Assembly (NCBI RefSeq): GCF_041080625.1
Contig: NZ_CP163518.1
Span: 3,286,001-3,350,000, forward strand
Length of the DNA: 64,000 nucleotides
Direction of reading: 5' to 3'
Source: Streptomyces sp. CG1
GTDB lineage: Bacteria > Actinomycetota > Actinomycetes > Streptomycetales > Streptomycetaceae
Shown: positions 44,739-54,185 of the stretch, in pieces
Layout: each line of letters begins with the position of its first letter
Numbering within the stretch: the stretch's first letter is position 1
Position numbers and translations under genes: made by a program
The notes under the pieces: model-generated
Told to the model about the DNA's origin: nothing
The model's input: only the letters and a program-made list of their open reading frames with translations
Databases searched by the model: none

Positions 44739-46325
44739 TCACTCCGCGGCCGCGACCAACTCCGTTTCCTGCTCGCCCTGCTGAGCGGCCGGCGCCTTGC
44801 CCGGCAGGAACAGGGCCGTCACCACGGCGCCGATCAGCGCGACGCCCACCCCGCACAGGGCGGTGACGTGCATGGCGTGCAGGAACGCGTCGTCGGCGGG
44901 CGTGACCAGGGCCTTGCCCTGCGGGCCGAGCTTGCCGGCGATGCCGAGGGTGGCCTCGATGGACTCGGCGGCCTTGTCGCGCAGGGCGGGCGGCAGCAAG
45001 CCGAGCTTGCCCTCGATGCCGTGCCGGTACGACGCGGCGAGCACCGAGCCGAGGACGGCGATGCCGAGCGCGCCGCCGACCTGGCGGAAGGTGTTGCTGA
45101 GCGCGGAGGCCGAGCCCGCCTTCTCGCGCGGCAGGGCCTGCATGATGACGACCGAGGTCGGCGTCATGATGTGCGCCATGCCGGTGCCCATGAGGAAGAA
45201 GACGACCTCGAGCAGCCAGATCGGGGTGTCGGCCTCGAAGGTGGCGAACATGGCCAGCGTGGCCGCGATCAGCACCAGACCGGCGGTGGTGGTGGCCCGG
45301 TTGCCGAACCGGTCGACCAGCAGCCGGGCGCGCGGCGCGAAGATCAGCTGGGCGACGGCGAGCGGCAGCATCAGCACGCCGGACTCCAGCGGCGAGTAGC
45401 CGCGCACGCTCTGGGTGTAGAAGACACCGAAGAAGGTGACGCCCATCAGCGCGAAGAAGACCAGCGCGATGGCGCCCATGGCGGCCGAGAAGACCTTGTT
45501 CTTGAAGTAGGTGACGTCGAGCGACGGGTGGTCGCTGTGCCGCTCGAAGACCACGAAGCCGGCGAGGACGACGAGACCGGCGATGATGGTCGCCAGTACC
45601 TTCGCGTCGGTGAAGTCGGCCAGCTCGCCGCCCTTGATGATGCCGTAGACCAGCAGGACGAGGCCGACGACGGACAGGACGACACCGACGGGGTCGAGAC
45701 GGCCGGGCTTCGGGTCGCGGGAGTCGGGCACCAGCACGGCCATGAGGACCAGTGCGACGATCACGATCGGCACGTTGACGAAGAAGACCGAGCCCCACCA
45801 GAAGTGGTCGAGGAGCGCACCGCCGGTGATCGGCCCGATGGCGATCGCGAGGCCCACACCGCCGGCCCAGATACCGATGGCCTTCGGCTGCTCCTCGCGC
45901 TCGAAGACGTTCATCAGGACGGCGAGGGTGGCCGGCATGACGAAGGCGGCACCGAGGGCCATCAGCGCGCGGTAGGCGATCAGCTGGCCGGGCGAGCCGG
46001 ACTCGGCGGCCAGGGCGGAGCCGATGCCGAACACCGCGATGCCGCCGAGCAGCACCTTCTTGCGGCCGAGGCGGTCACCGACGAGGCCGGCGGTGAACAG
46101 CAGGCCGGCGAAGACGAGGGTATAGGCGTTGATCGCCCACTCGATCTGGCCCTGGGAGGCGCCGAGGCCGGTCGGCGCGGGGCTGGAGATGGTCTTGATG
46201 GCGACATTCAGGATCGAGTTGTCGAGCACCACGATCAGCAGGCTCAGCATCAGCACGCCGAGGATCGCCCATCGGCGTCGGTGCACCGCTTCCGGTATTC
46301 GGGAGGCAGGGACGGGACTTGTCAT
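44739..46325 (-). CDS. MFS multidrug efflux transporter, DHA2 family (EmrB/QacA)
   Basis: 528 residues, ATG start. Fourteen membrane helices. Typical DHA2 signatures: [28 protein letters not shown] in helix 1 (motif D1), [13 protein letters not shown] (motif A) and [23 protein letters not shown] (motif C). It exports drugs or toxic metabolites with protons. A palindromic site precedes it and a TetR gene follows, the usual self-regulated pump module. Confidence 0.92.
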   Translation of the reverse strand: MTSPVPASRIPEAVHRRRWAILGVLMLSLLIVVLDNSILNVAIKTISSPAPTGLGASQGQIEWAINAYTLVFAGLLFTAGLVGDRLGRKKVLLGGIAVFGIGSALAAESGSPGQLIAYRALMALGAAFVMPATLAVLMNVFEREEQPKAIGIWAGGVGLAIAIGPITGGALLDHFWWGSVFFVNVPIVIVALVLMAVLVPDSRDPKPGRLDPVGVVLSVVGLVLLVYGIIKGGELADFTDAKVLATIIAGLVVLAGFVVFERHSDHPSLDVTYFKNKVFSAAMGAIALVFFALMGVTFFGVFYTQSVRGYSPLESGVLMLPLAVAQLIFAPRARLLVDRFGNRATTTAGLVLIAATLAMFATFEADTPIWLLEVVFFLMGTGMAHIMTPTSVVIMQALPREKAGSASALSNTFRQVGGALGIAVLGSVLAASYRHGIEGKLGLLPPALRDKAAESIEATLGIAGKLGPQGKALVTPADDAFLHAMHVTALCGVGVALIGAVVTALFLPGKAPAAQQGEQETELVAAAE

Positions 46326-46348
46326 GTGTTCGAGCGTACGACCATTTC

Positions 46349-46369
46349 GATACGGAACGGTCTCGTATC
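46349..46369. promoter_or_regulatory. Palindromic operator for the efflux-pump TetR regulator
   Basis: GATACG (46349-46354) and CGTATC (46364-46369) form a perfect 6-bp inverted repeat with a 9-base spacer, inside an AT-richer stretch 24-44 bases before the pump start codon. Size and position suit a TetR dimer that blocks the promoter. Confidence 0.65.
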
Positions 46370-46539
46370 TTAGTTCTTTACCAAGGTCTTAAACCTCTCA
46401 CTTCCGGCCACAGCTCGCTTCCGGCCACGGACAGGGATCACAGGGGGTCCCCCTGGTCCTGACTGGCACGAGGTGCCACCATGGAGTCGATCCGGGGACG
46501 CCGTCAGGGCGCCTCGAGATGACTGAAGGAGCCGTTGCC

Positions 46540-47424
46540 ATGACGCAGCTTTCGGCTGCCCAGAACGCGCAGAGCGGGCATTCCGCAACCTCCGACGGCA
46601 GCAAGGCGCTGTACGGGGGGAAGAGCACCCGACGCATCACCGTCCGCGACATCACGCTCGCCAAGGAACGCGGCGAGAAGTGGCCCATGCTCACCGCCTA
46701 CGACGCGATGACCGCGTCCGTCTTCGACGAGTCCGGGATCCCGGTGATCCTGGTCGGCGACTCGGCGGGCAACTGTCACCTCGGGTACGAGACGACCGTG
46801 CCCGTCACCCTCGACGAGATGACGATGCTGTCGGCGGCCGTGGTCCGCGGCACGCAGCGCGCCCTGATCGTCGGCGACCTCCCGTTCGGCTCCTACCAGG
46901 AGGGTCCGGTGCAGGCGCTGCGCTCGGCGACCCGGCTGGTGAAGGAGGCCGGGGTCGGGGCGGTCAAGCTGGAGGGCGGCGAGCGGTCGCACGAGCAGAT
47001 CCGGCTGCTGGTCGAGTCCGGCATCCCGGTCATGGCCCACATCGGGCTGACCCCGCAGTCCGTCAACTCGATGGGCTATCGCGTGCAGGGGCGCGGCGAG
47101 GAGGCGGCGCAGCAGCTGCTGCGGGACGCGAAGGCGGTCCAGGACGCGGGCGCCTTCGCGGTCGTCCTGGAACTCGTCCCGGCGGAGCTGGCGGCCGAGG
47201 TGACGCGGGTGCTGCACATCCCGACCATCGGCATCGGTGCCGGCCCCGAGACGGACGCTCAGGTCCTGGTCTGGACGGACATGCTCGGCCTGACCTCCGG
47301 CCGGGTCCCGAAGTTCGTCAAGAAGTACGCCGACCTGCGTGAGGTCATGGGCAACGCGGTGAAGTCGTTCGCGGAGGACGTCATCACCGGCACGTTCCCC
47401 CTGGAGGAACACTCCGTCCACTGA
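46540..47424 (+). CDS. panB: 3-methyl-2-oxobutanoate hydroxymethyltransferase
   Basis: 294 residues from the ATG with AGGAG at the right distance; the ATG seven codons earlier lacks a site. PanB motifs: KWPMLTAYDAMTASVFDESG, LVGDSAGNCHLGYETTVPVT, LPFGSYQ, GAVKLEGG (active-site Glu region), HIGLTPQSVNSMGGYR-like segment and LELVPAEL. It uses methylene-tetrahydrofolate to make ketopantoate, the first committed step of pantothenate and CoA synthesis. It stands alone with a strong terminator and a divergent drug pump upstream. Confidence 0.95.
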   Translation: MTQLSAAQNAQSGHSATSDGSKALYGGKSTRRITVRDITLAKERGEKWPMLTAYDAMTASVFDESGIPVILVGDSAGNCHLGYETTVPVTLDEMTMLSAAVVRGTQRALIVGDLPFGSYQEGPVQALRSATRLVKEAGVGAVKLEGGERSHEQIRLLVESGIPVMAHIGLTPQSVNSMGYRVQGRGEEAAQQLLRDAKAVQDAGAFAVVLELVPAELAAEVTRVLHIPTIGIGAGPETDAQVLVWTDMLGLTSGRVPKFVKKYADLREVMGNAVKSFAEDVITGTFPLEEHSVH

Positions 47425-47442
47425 GCCACTGCGGCAACACCG

Positions 47443-47485
47443 GGCAGCCCGCCGATCTTCCCCCGTCGGCGGGCTGCCGCTTTTT
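47443..47485 (+). terminator. Strong terminator after panB
   Basis: Perfect 13-bp stem GGCAGCCCGCCGA / TCGGCGGGCTGCC (47443-47455 and 47466-47478), 10-base loop, then GCTTTTT. It isolates panB from the ABC transporter genes. Confidence 0.92.
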
Positions 47486-47501
47486 GAGGAGCCCCCAGGG
47501 C

Positions 47502-47540
47502 TGTCGGCGGGGTGTCGGTCACTTGTCGGTGGTTTGTCGG
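47502..47540 (+). promoter_or_regulatory. Four direct repeats at exact 11-bp spacing upstream of the ABC exporter
   Basis: TGTCGG occurs at 47502, 47513, 47524 and 47535, always 11 bases apart, giving heptamers NTGTCGG with 4-base spacers on one face of the helix. SARP regulators bind direct heptamer repeats with 11-bp spacing placed just upstream of a weak -10 box. CACCGT at 47551 could be such a -10, leaving a leaderless or near-leaderless start at 47564. A SARP/AfsR-type gene lies at the other end of this operon. Confidence 0.65.
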
Positions 47541-47563
47541 CAGGCCCTGGCACCGTCTCCGGC

Positions 47564-48586
47564 ATGACACACATCGACAACCCCGCCGGCGACAGCCACG
47601 CCGTGCACGTACGGGGACTGGTCAAGCACTACGGCGAGACCAAGGCGCTGGACGGTGTCGACCTGGACGTGCGCGAGGGCACCGTGATGGGTGTGCTCGG
47701 GCCGAACGGCGCCGGCAAGACCACCCTCGTACGGATCCTGTCCACCCTGATCACCCCGGATGCCGGACAGGCCACCGTGGCCGGCTACGACGTCGTACGG
47801 CAGCCGAGGCAGCTGCGCCGGGTGATCGGGCTGACCGGGCAGTACGCCTCGGTGGACGAGAAGCTGCCCGGCTGGGAGAACCTGTACATGATCGGCCGGC
47901 TGCTCGACCTGTCCCGCAAGGACGCCCGCGCCCGCGCCGACGAACTGCTGGAGCGGTTCTCCCTGACGGAGGCGGCCAGGCGACCGGCGAGCACGTACTC
48001 CGGCGGTATGCGGCGGCGGCTGGATCTCGCCGCCTCGATGATCGGCCGCCCGGCTGTCCTCTACCTCGACGAGCCCACCACCGGGCTCGACCCCCGTACC
48101 CGCAACGAGGTCTGGGACGAGGTCAAGGCCATGGTCGGTGACGGCGTCACCGTGCTGCTGACCACCCAGTACATGGAGGAGGCCGAGCAGCTCGCCTCCG
48201 AACTGACCGTGGTCGACCACGGCAAGGTCATCGCGAACGGCGGGATCGAGGAGCTGAAGGCCAAGGTCGGCGGCCGTACCCTCCGTGTGCGGCCCGCCGA
48301 CCCGCTGCAGCTGCGCCCGCTCGCCGCCATGCTGGACGAGCTGGGCATCACCGGGCTCGCGAGCACCACCGTGGACCCCGAGTCCGGGACGCTGCTGGTG
48401 CCGGTCCTCAGCGACGAGCAGCTGACCGCCGTGGTCGGCGCGGTCACCGCGCGCGGCATCACGATCTCCTCCATCACCACCGAACTGCCCAGCCTGGACG
48501 AGGTGTTCCTGTCCCTCACCGGCCACCGTGCCAGTGCCCCGCAGGACGCCACGCCCGCCGACGACCGCCAGGAGGTCGCCGTATGA
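47564..48586 (+). CDS. ABC exporter ATP-binding protein (DrrA type)
   Basis: 340 residues. The ATG is chosen because an earlier TTG frame start lies inside the direct repeats; no ribosome binding site is seen, so translation may be leaderless. Walker A GPNGAGKT at 46-53, signature YSGGMRRRLDLA, Walker B AVLYLDEPTTGLD and the H-loop region TVLLTTQYMEEAEQL. The C-terminal DUF4162-like tail (SITTELPSLDEVFLSLTG) is typical of daunorubicin-resistance DrrA proteins. It energises export by the overlapping permease gene. Confidence 0.92.
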   Translation: MTHIDNPAGDSHAVHVRGLVKHYGETKALDGVDLDVREGTVMGVLGPNGAGKTTLVRILSTLITPDAGQATVAGYDVVRQPRQLRRVIGLTGQYASVDEKLPGWENLYMIGRLLDLSRKDARARADELLERFSLTEAARRPASTYSGGMRRRLDLAASMIGRPAVLYLDEPTTGLDPRTRNEVWDEVKAMVGDGVTVLLTTQYMEEAEQLASELTVVDHGKVIANGGIEELKAKVGGRTLRVRPADPLQLRPLAAMLDELGITGLASTTVDPESGTLLVPVLSDEQLTAVVGAVTARGITISSITTELPSLDEVFLSLTGHRASAPQDATPADDRQEVAV

Positions 48587-49401
48587 CCGCCACCGCAGCC
48601 ACTCCCGTCGCCGACGTCGACGTCCGTATCCCGCTGCGCGGGCATCTGCGACACACCGGCGCGCTCATCCGGCGCAATCTGCTCTGGATCCGCCAGGACC
48701 CGGAGTCGATGTTCGACGCGCTGTTCATGCCGGTCGTCTTCACGCTGCTGTTCGTGTACGTCTTCGGCGGCTCGATCGGCCAGGCGCTGGGCGGCGGCCA
48801 GAGTCAGTACGTGCAGTACGTCATCCCCGGCATGATCGCGATGATGAGCATGACGCTCTCACAGGGTGTCGGCACCGGATTCAGCCAGGACTTCAACAGC
48901 GGGGTCATGGACCGGTTCCGCACGCTGCCGATCGGCCGTGGATCCGTGCTGTTCGCGAAGATCGCCGTCGAGCTGGGGCGGATGCTGTTCGCGACGGTCA
49001 TCCTGATGGTCGTCGCCGTCCTGGTGGGTTTCCACATCCATCACTGGGCGGGCCTGTTCGCGACGGTGGGCCTGTCCGCGCTGTTCGCCTCCTCGATCAT
49101 GTGGGTGTTCCTCACCCTCGGCGTGATGCTGAAGAACGCGCAGTCCGTGCAGGGCGTGGGCTTCCTGGTGCTGTTCCCGCTGCAGTTCGGGTCCTCGATC
49201 TTCGCGCCGACCAGGTCGATGCCGGGCTGGCTGCGGCACTTCACCGACTACAACCCGCTGTCCACGCTCGCGGACGCGGCCCGCGGGCTGATGGTGGGCG
49301 GCCCGGTGGCGCACGACCTGTGGGTGACGGTCGGCTGGTCGGTGGCGATCACGGCCGTCATGGCACCGATCGCCATCCACAAGTTCCGCACGAAGAGCTG
49401 A
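48583..49401 (+). CDS. ABC-2 type exporter permease (DrrB type)
   Basis: 272 residues; the ATG overlaps the ATPase stop by four bases. Six membrane helices of the ABC-2 fold: QDPESMFDALFMPVVFTLLFVYVFGG, YVIPGMIAMM and QGVGFLVLFPLQFGSSIFAPTRSMPGWLRHFTDYNPLSTLADAARGLM, the DrrB C-terminal signature. Exports a small molecule such as an antibiotic or lipid; substrate unknown. Tail-to-tail with the SARP regulator, 14 bases apart. Confidence 0.9.
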   Translation: MTATAATPVADVDVRIPLRGHLRHTGALIRRNLLWIRQDPESMFDALFMPVVFTLLFVYVFGGSIGQALGGGQSQYVQYVIPGMIAMMSMTLSQGVGTGFSQDFNSGVMDRFRTLPIGRGSVLFAKIAVELGRMLFATVILMVVAVLVGFHIHHWAGLFATVGLSALFASSIMWVFLTLGVMLKNAQSVQGVGFLVLFPLQFGSSIFAPTRSMPGWLRHFTDYNPLSTLADAARGLMVGGPVAHDLWVTVGWSVAITAVMAPIAIHKFRTKS

Positions 49402-49415
49402 CGCTCGCCGTGCCC

Positions 49416-52400
49416 TCAGACCAGGGCGGTGGCCTCCGCGAGGGAGAGGCCACCGCCCTCGGCGTACGCGGCCCGGTAGGCCGGTTCGTCCAGGGTCTGC
49501 CGGATCCGGGCCTCGATCAGCTCGTGGCACCGGCGCTCCACGCCGGAGGGGATGTGGCCGGACATCAGCAGGGCGTCGGAGGCTCCCAGGCAACGGGCGG
49601 CGTCGACGGCGCGGCTGCCGCCGTCGAGGCGGGCGAGGCCCATGGCCGCGATGCCGAGGCAGACGGAGTCCATGTGCGGGGAGATGGCCTTGACCAGCGG
49701 GTCGCGGGCGAGGTCCAGCGCCCGCGCCACCAGGTCCAGGGCGTCCTCGGGCCGGCCGTCGAGGGCATCCAGCCAGGCCTCCTGGGCGAGGATCATGGAG
49801 TCGAAGACGGCGAAGTGCGCGATCGTGAACTCCTCCCGCAGCAGGCGTAGTTGCTCACGCGCCTCGGCGGTGCGGTCGGTCAGGCCCAGCCAGCAGGCGA
49901 GGAACAGCCGGGCGAAGGGCATCGCCTCGTTGAGGGAGCCGTCCTGGGACGCGATGACGTCCCGGAGCAGTCGCTCGCCGCGCTCGATGTCCCCCGCGTC
50001 CATGAGCACACTGCCGAGGCGGGCGCGGAGGATGGCCATCTGGCCGCGGGCGCCGAGGCGCTCGGCATGTTCGATGGCCTCCCGGTAGGCGGCGGCGGCC
50101 TCGGAGTAGGCGCCCTGGCGTTCCTGGGCCTCACCGCGGGCGGACAGCGCCTCTGCGGTGCCCCAGGCGTCACCCAGGCGGCGGAAGATCTCCAGCGACT
50201 CGTCGGCGTCCCGGGTGGCGTTGCCCGCCCAGGCGCTGCGGTTGGCGAGGATGTTGGCGCGCATCTGCAGGGCCCCGGCCAGCTCCCACTCGAAGCCCGG
50301 GGTCTCCCGGCAGGTCCGCACACAGGCGTCGATGACCGTCCGCATCCTGTCCACACCGCCGGTCAGCATCACGGCGAAGAACCACAGCATGCCGGGCGCG
50401 CGGCAGGTCTGCGGCAGCCCGGGCTCGTAGACCTGGGTGATGGCACGCAGCTTGGCCTGCGCCTCGGCGGTCTGCCAGGAGTCCAGCTCGGTGTCCATAC
50501 AGGCGAGATGGGCCAGATGGACGCCGCGCCGGGCCTCGAGGAGGACCTCGCCGGTGTACGGGGGTGGGGTGTCGGTGCAGGGCCGCCACACCGGGCGGGC
50601 GGGGCGGACCGGTTCGGCGAACGGGTCGGGGCCGAGCGCCATGACCTCCTGGCACCAGGTGCGGGTCTCGATGCGCTGGTCGCGCATCTGCCAGAACCAC
50701 ACCAGGGACAGTGTCAGGCACAGCGCCTCCTGCTCGTCCCGCGCGGCGACGGCGTGCCGCAGGGCGGTGCGCAGGTTCTCGTACTCCAGCTGGAACCGTC
50801 CGATGGCGGTGCGCTGTTCGGGGCCGCGCAGCAACGGGTCGGTGGTGCGGGCGAGTTCGCGGTAGTACGCGAGGTGCGCGTGCTCGGCGTCGGCGCGCCG
50901 GCCGGCCTCGTCCAGCCGTTCGCCGGCGTACTCGGCGACGGTCTCCAGGAGCCGGTAGCGCATGGCTCCCTCGGCCGAAGGAGCGGCCACCACAAGGGAC
51001 TTGTCCACCAGCGAGCCGAGCCCGTCCAGGGCGGCCGGGCCGCACACGGCCTCGGCGGCGGCCAGGTCGCAGCCGCCCGCGAAGACGGACAGCCGGGCGA
51101 GGACGTCCCGTTCGTCCGCGTCCAGCAGATCCCAGGACCAGTCCACGACGGCCCGCAGGGTCTGCTGGCGGGGCAGTACGGTGCGGCTGCCGGAGGTGAG
51201 CAGCCGGAAGCGGTCGTCGAGCCGGTCGGCTATCTGCCGTGGGGCCAGCATCCGCAGGCGCGCCGCCGCCAGCTCGATGGCGAGGGGCAGTCCGTCGAGC
51301 CGCCGGCAGATCTCGGCGCAGGCCCCGGGATCGTCCTCGACGCGGAATCCGGGCCGGGCCGCCGCACCGCGGTCGGCGAGCAGCCGCAGCGCGACCGGCT
51401 CGGGCAGCGGCTCCACCGGCCGCACCAACTCCCCCGGCACGCCGAGGGGTTCGCGGCTGGTGGCGAGGACGGTCAGCTCCGGGCAGCGGGCCAGCAGACG
51501 CTCGGTGAGGCGGGCGGCCGCCTCGATCACATGCTCGCAGTTGTCCAGGACGATCAGCATCCGGCGCCGGGCGCAGTGCTCCACGATCCGTTCGAGGGGG
51601 TCGTCGTAGCGGTCGGCGACCGCGCGCATGCTCTCGGCGCCGGCGCCGTGCAGCACGGTCTCGCGGGCGCCGATCGCGGTGAGCACGGCCTGCGGTACGG
51701 CCTCGGGATCGTCCACGGGCGCGAGTTCGGCCAGCCACACCCCGTCCCGGACGGTGTGCCGTACCGCCTCTGCGGCCTCCTGGGACAGCCGGGTCTTGCC
51801 GGCGCCGCCGGGCCCGAGCAGGGTGACCAGGCGGGCGGCGCCGAGATCGGCGCCGATGGCCTCGATGTCGGTCTCCCGGCCGACGAAGGAGGTGAGCCGC
51901 GCGGGCAGGTTGCCGAGGACCCGGCGCTCCGGCTCCCGAGGAGCTTCTGTCAGCAACTCGGCGTGCAGGGCGCGCAGTTCGGGGCCGGGGTCGGAGCCGA
52001 GCCGGTCCGCGAGCAGCCGTCGTACGTCCTCGTAGGCGGCGAGCGCCTGGGCCGGCCGGCCGGCGTCGCGCAGGGCACGCAGCCGCAGCGCCTGCAGCGG
52101 CTCGTCCAGCGGGTGGTCGTCGCACAGGGCGGTCAGCTCGGGCAGGGACTGTCCGGCGTGACCGAGGGCGAGGGCGGCGGTGTGCCGGGCGCGCAGGGCG
52201 TCGAGCCGGCGGGTCTCCCAGCGGGCCGCCTCGGCGGTGTGGTCGGGCAGGTCGGCGAGGGCAGGGCCGCGCCACAGGGCGAGCGCGTCGTCCAGGACGG
52301 CGGCGGCCTTGGCCGGGTCGCCGTCGGCGAGGGCCGCGAGGCCGTCACCGGTCAGCCGCTCGAAGCGGGTGAGGTCGACGTCGTCGGGCGCGGCGGTGAG

Positions 52401-52670
52401 CCGGTAGCCGCCCTCGGCAGAGGCGACGGCGTCCGCGCCGAGCGTACGGCGCAGCCGGCCGACCAGCGCCTGCAGCGCCCCGGCGGCGTCGGCGGGCGGG
52501 TCGGCGCCCCACACCTCGTCGACCAGCACGGCGACGGACACGGTCCGCCCGGCGCGCAGCGCGAGCACGCCCAGCAGGGCACGCAGCCGCGCCCCGCCGA
52601 CCGGGACGGCCGTACCGTCGGGGCGGACTACCTGGGTGGTGCCGAGCAGCGAAAAGCGCACGAGGTCCAT
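49416..52670 (-). CDS. AfsR-like SARP transcriptional regulator with ATPase and TPR domains
   Basis: 1084 residues from the ATG following GGAG; the longer upstream frame antisense to the Uma2-like gene is discarded. Residues 1-95 form an OmpR-type winged helix (RFSLLGTTQVV, GARLRALLGVLALRAGRTVSV). About 97-245 is the bacterial activation (BTAD) domain. About 255-560 is an NB-ARC/STAND ATPase with Walker A GPGGAGKT at 286-293 and LDNCEH at 375-380. The C-terminal ~400 residues are TPR-like helices. Such proteins activate antibiotic or transport genes after ATP-dependent assembly. The exporter next door is the most obvious candidate target. Confidence 0.92.
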   Translation of the reverse strand: MDLVRFSLLGTTQVVRPDGTAVPVGGARLRALLGVLALRAGRTVSVAVLVDEVWGADPPADAAGALQALVGRLRRTLGADAVASAEGGYRLTAAPDDVDLTRFERLTGDGLAALADGDPAKAAAVLDDALALWRGPALADLPDHTAEAARWETRRLDALRARHTAALALGHAGQSLPELTALCDDHPLDEPLQALRLRALRDAGRPAQALAAYEDVRRLLADRLGSDPGPELRALHAELLTEAPREPERRVLGNLPARLTSFVGRETDIEAIGADLGAARLVTLLGPGGAGKTRLSQEAAEAVRHTVRDGVWLAELAPVDDPEAVPQAVLTAIGARETVLHGAGAESMRAVADRYDDPLERIVEHCARRRMLIVLDNCEHVIEAAARLTERLLARCPELTVLATSREPLGVPGELVRPVEPLPEPVALRLLADRGAAARPGFRVEDDPGACAEICRRLDGLPLAIELAAARLRMLAPRQIADRLDDRFRLLTSGSRTVLPRQQTLRAVVDWSWDLLDADERDVLARLSVFAGGCDLAAAEAVCGPAALDGLGSLVDKSLVVAAPSAEGAMRYRLLETVAEYAGERLDEAGRRADAEHAHLAYYRELARTTDPLLRGPEQRTAIGRFQLEYENLRTALRHAVAARDEQEALCLTLSLVWFWQMRDQRIETRTWCQEVMALGPDPFAEPVRPARPVWRPCTDTPPPYTGEVLLEARRGVHLAHLACMDTELDSWQTAEAQAKLRAITQVYEPGLPQTCRAPGMLWFFAVMLTGGVDRMRTVIDACVRTCRETPGFEWELAGALQMRANILANRSAWAGNATRDADESLEIFRRLGDAWGTAEALSARGEAQERQGAYSEAAAAYREAIEHAERLGARGQMAILRARLGSVLMDAGDIERGERLLRDVIASQDGSLNEAMPFARLFLACWLGLTDRTAEAREQLRLLREEFTIAHFAVFDSMILAQEAWLDALDGRPEDALDLVARALDLARDPLVKAISPHMDSVCLGIAAMGLARLDGGSRAVDAARCLGASDALLMSGHIPSGVERRCHELIEARIRQTLDEPAYRAAYAEGGGLSLAEATALV

Positions 52671-52705
52671 TGTCTCCGGAGACGACCGTGCGCCGCTTGC
52701 GGGTT

Positions 52706-53251
52706 TCAGATGCGCTGGAACCGGGAGGAGTCGAGGGTGAGTGTCTGGTCGGCGACGGGGATCTCGATCTGGTCGCCGAAGACGCCGGACTCGCGGTGCT
52801 GGTACTCGCCGTCGGCGGGGCGGGTCAGGAGCGTCCACCTGGCAGCGAGCACGTCGACGATCAGGTACGCCGGAATACCACGCGACGCGTAATGATCGGG
52901 CTTTGTGCTGTAGTCGCGGTTCTTGCTCTCGGGCGAGACCACCTCGACGACGAAGGGCAGCAGCCCCTCGTCGAATTTGCTGCTGCCGAAATCCGACTTC
53001 TCCTCCGGGAGCGCAGAGACATCTGGCTCGGGCATGTAGCCCTCCCGAGAAGGCAGAACCTTGAACTCGCCGATCGGCACCCACCCGGGCAGCCGCGCAT
53101 CGATCTGGCCGAAGATCCGCATCTGAGTCGTGATATGCGCCTGTGTGACAGGTACCACAGTGAGTCCGTTCCGGGTTAGCCGGAGGCGCAGCCTCCTGGG
53201 CACCTGGAGGGTCTCGATGGCATCGGCCACCCATTCCTCAGCGACGGTCAT
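52706..53251 (-). CDS. Uma2-family (DUF820) putative nuclease
   Basis: 181 residues from the ATG preceded by GGGAGG. Restriction-endonuclease-like DUF820 fold: GWVPIGEFKVLPSREGYMPEPDVSALPE (metal-binding Asp), FVVEVVSPESKNRDYSTKPDHYASRGIPAYLIVD. The active-site pattern Asp...Glu-x-Val-Ser...Lys is complete (PDV, EVVS, TKPDHY). These genes are multiplied in streptomycetes and their cellular role is unknown. It is 35 bases upstream of the SARP gene on the same strand, so they may be co-transcribed. Confidence 0.85.
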   Translation of the reverse strand: MTVAEEWVADAIETLQVPRRLRLRLTRNGLTVVPVTQAHITTQMRIFGQIDARLPGWVPIGEFKVLPSREGYMPEPDVSALPEEKSDFGSSKFDEGLLPFVVEVVSPESKNRDYSTKPDHYASRGIPAYLIVDVLAARWTLLTRPADGEYQHRESGVFGDQIEIPVADQTLTLDSSRFQRI

Positions 53252-53384
53252 GGCACCTCCCTGCTCCAACTGATTCCAGACTACCGACTACCAGGAACCT
53301 CCGGCCGTCCGCCGGACGTTCCCCCCACATCACCGGTACGGTCGACCCCGCCCCGCCCGACACGCCCCGAGGAGCCCTGCCCCC

Positions 53385-54185
53385 ATGACCACCGCCACCA
53401 CCCGCCCCAGCGACCGGCGGGTCAGTCCCGTGTTCCTCGGGATCCTGGCCGTGACGGCGGTGACCGGATGGGCCACCTGGACCGGGTACGCCGCGCAGCG
53501 GGGCGTGGCGATCTTCCTGTTCGTGACGGCGGCCTGGATCGTCTCGCTGTGTCTGCACGAGTACGCGCACGCGCGCACGGCCCTGCACAGCGGGGACATC
53601 ACGGTCGGCGCGAAGGGCTATCTCACGCTGAACCCGCTGAAGTACACGCACGCGCTGCTCAGCATCGTGCTCCCGGTGCTCTTCCTGATCATGGGCGGGA
53701 TCGGTCTGCCCGGTGGCGCGGTGTTCATCGAGCGCGGCCGGATCCGGGGCCGCTGGCGGCACAGCCTGATCTCGGCGGCGGGCCCGCTGACGAACGTCCT
53801 GTTCGCGGCCGTGTGCACCGCGCCGTTCTGGCTGCACGCCCTTGACGATGTGCCCGCCGACTTCCGGTACGCGCTGGCGTTCCTCGCGCTGCTGCAGGTG
53901 ACGGCGTCGATCCTGAACTTCCTGCCGGTGCCGGGCCTGGACGGCTACGGCGTCATCGAGCCCTGGCTGTCGTACAAGGTGAAGCGCCAGGTGGAGCCGT
54001 TCGCGCAGTTCGGTCTGCTGTTCGTGTTCGCGCTGCTGTGGGTGCCGTCGATCAACAGCGTCTTCTTCGACCTGATCGACACCATCCTGCGCGGCCTCGG
54101 CGTGGGCGACTTCCCGCGCTACTGCGGCCAGGAGCTGTACCGCTGGTGGCAGGGCACCCCCGAGATCTGCCAGATCAACCCGTGA
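53385..54185 (+). CDS. Site-2-protease-like (M50) membrane metalloprotease
   Basis: 266 residues, ATG start. About six membrane helices. The zinc-binding motif HEYAH (in SLCLHEYAHARTALHSGD) and the second-site NFLPVPGLDGYGVIEPW (Asp ligand) identify M50 metalloproteases that cut membrane proteins. It has no PDZ domain. Its substrate is unknown; S2P enzymes often release anti-sigma factors or regulators. It overlaps the convergent small gene by 11 bases at the stop. Confidence 0.88.
   Translation: MTTATTRPSDRRVSPVFLGILAVTAVTGWATWTGYAAQRGVAIFLFVTAAWIVSLCLHEYAHARTALHSGDITVGAKGYLTLNPLKYTHALLSIVLPVLFLIMGGIGLPGGAVFIERGRIRGRWRHSLISAAGPLTNVLFAAVCTAPFWLHALDDVPADFRYALAFLALLQVTASILNFLPVPGLDGYGVIEPWLSYKVKRQVEPFAQFGLLFVFALLWVPSINSVFFDLIDTILRGLGVGDFPRYCGQELYRWWQGTPEICQINP

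Noticed and set aside
46326..46539. Riboswitch in the panB leader
   Set aside because: No recognisable aptamer pattern or anti-terminator hairpins; the palindrome there fits a TetR operator.
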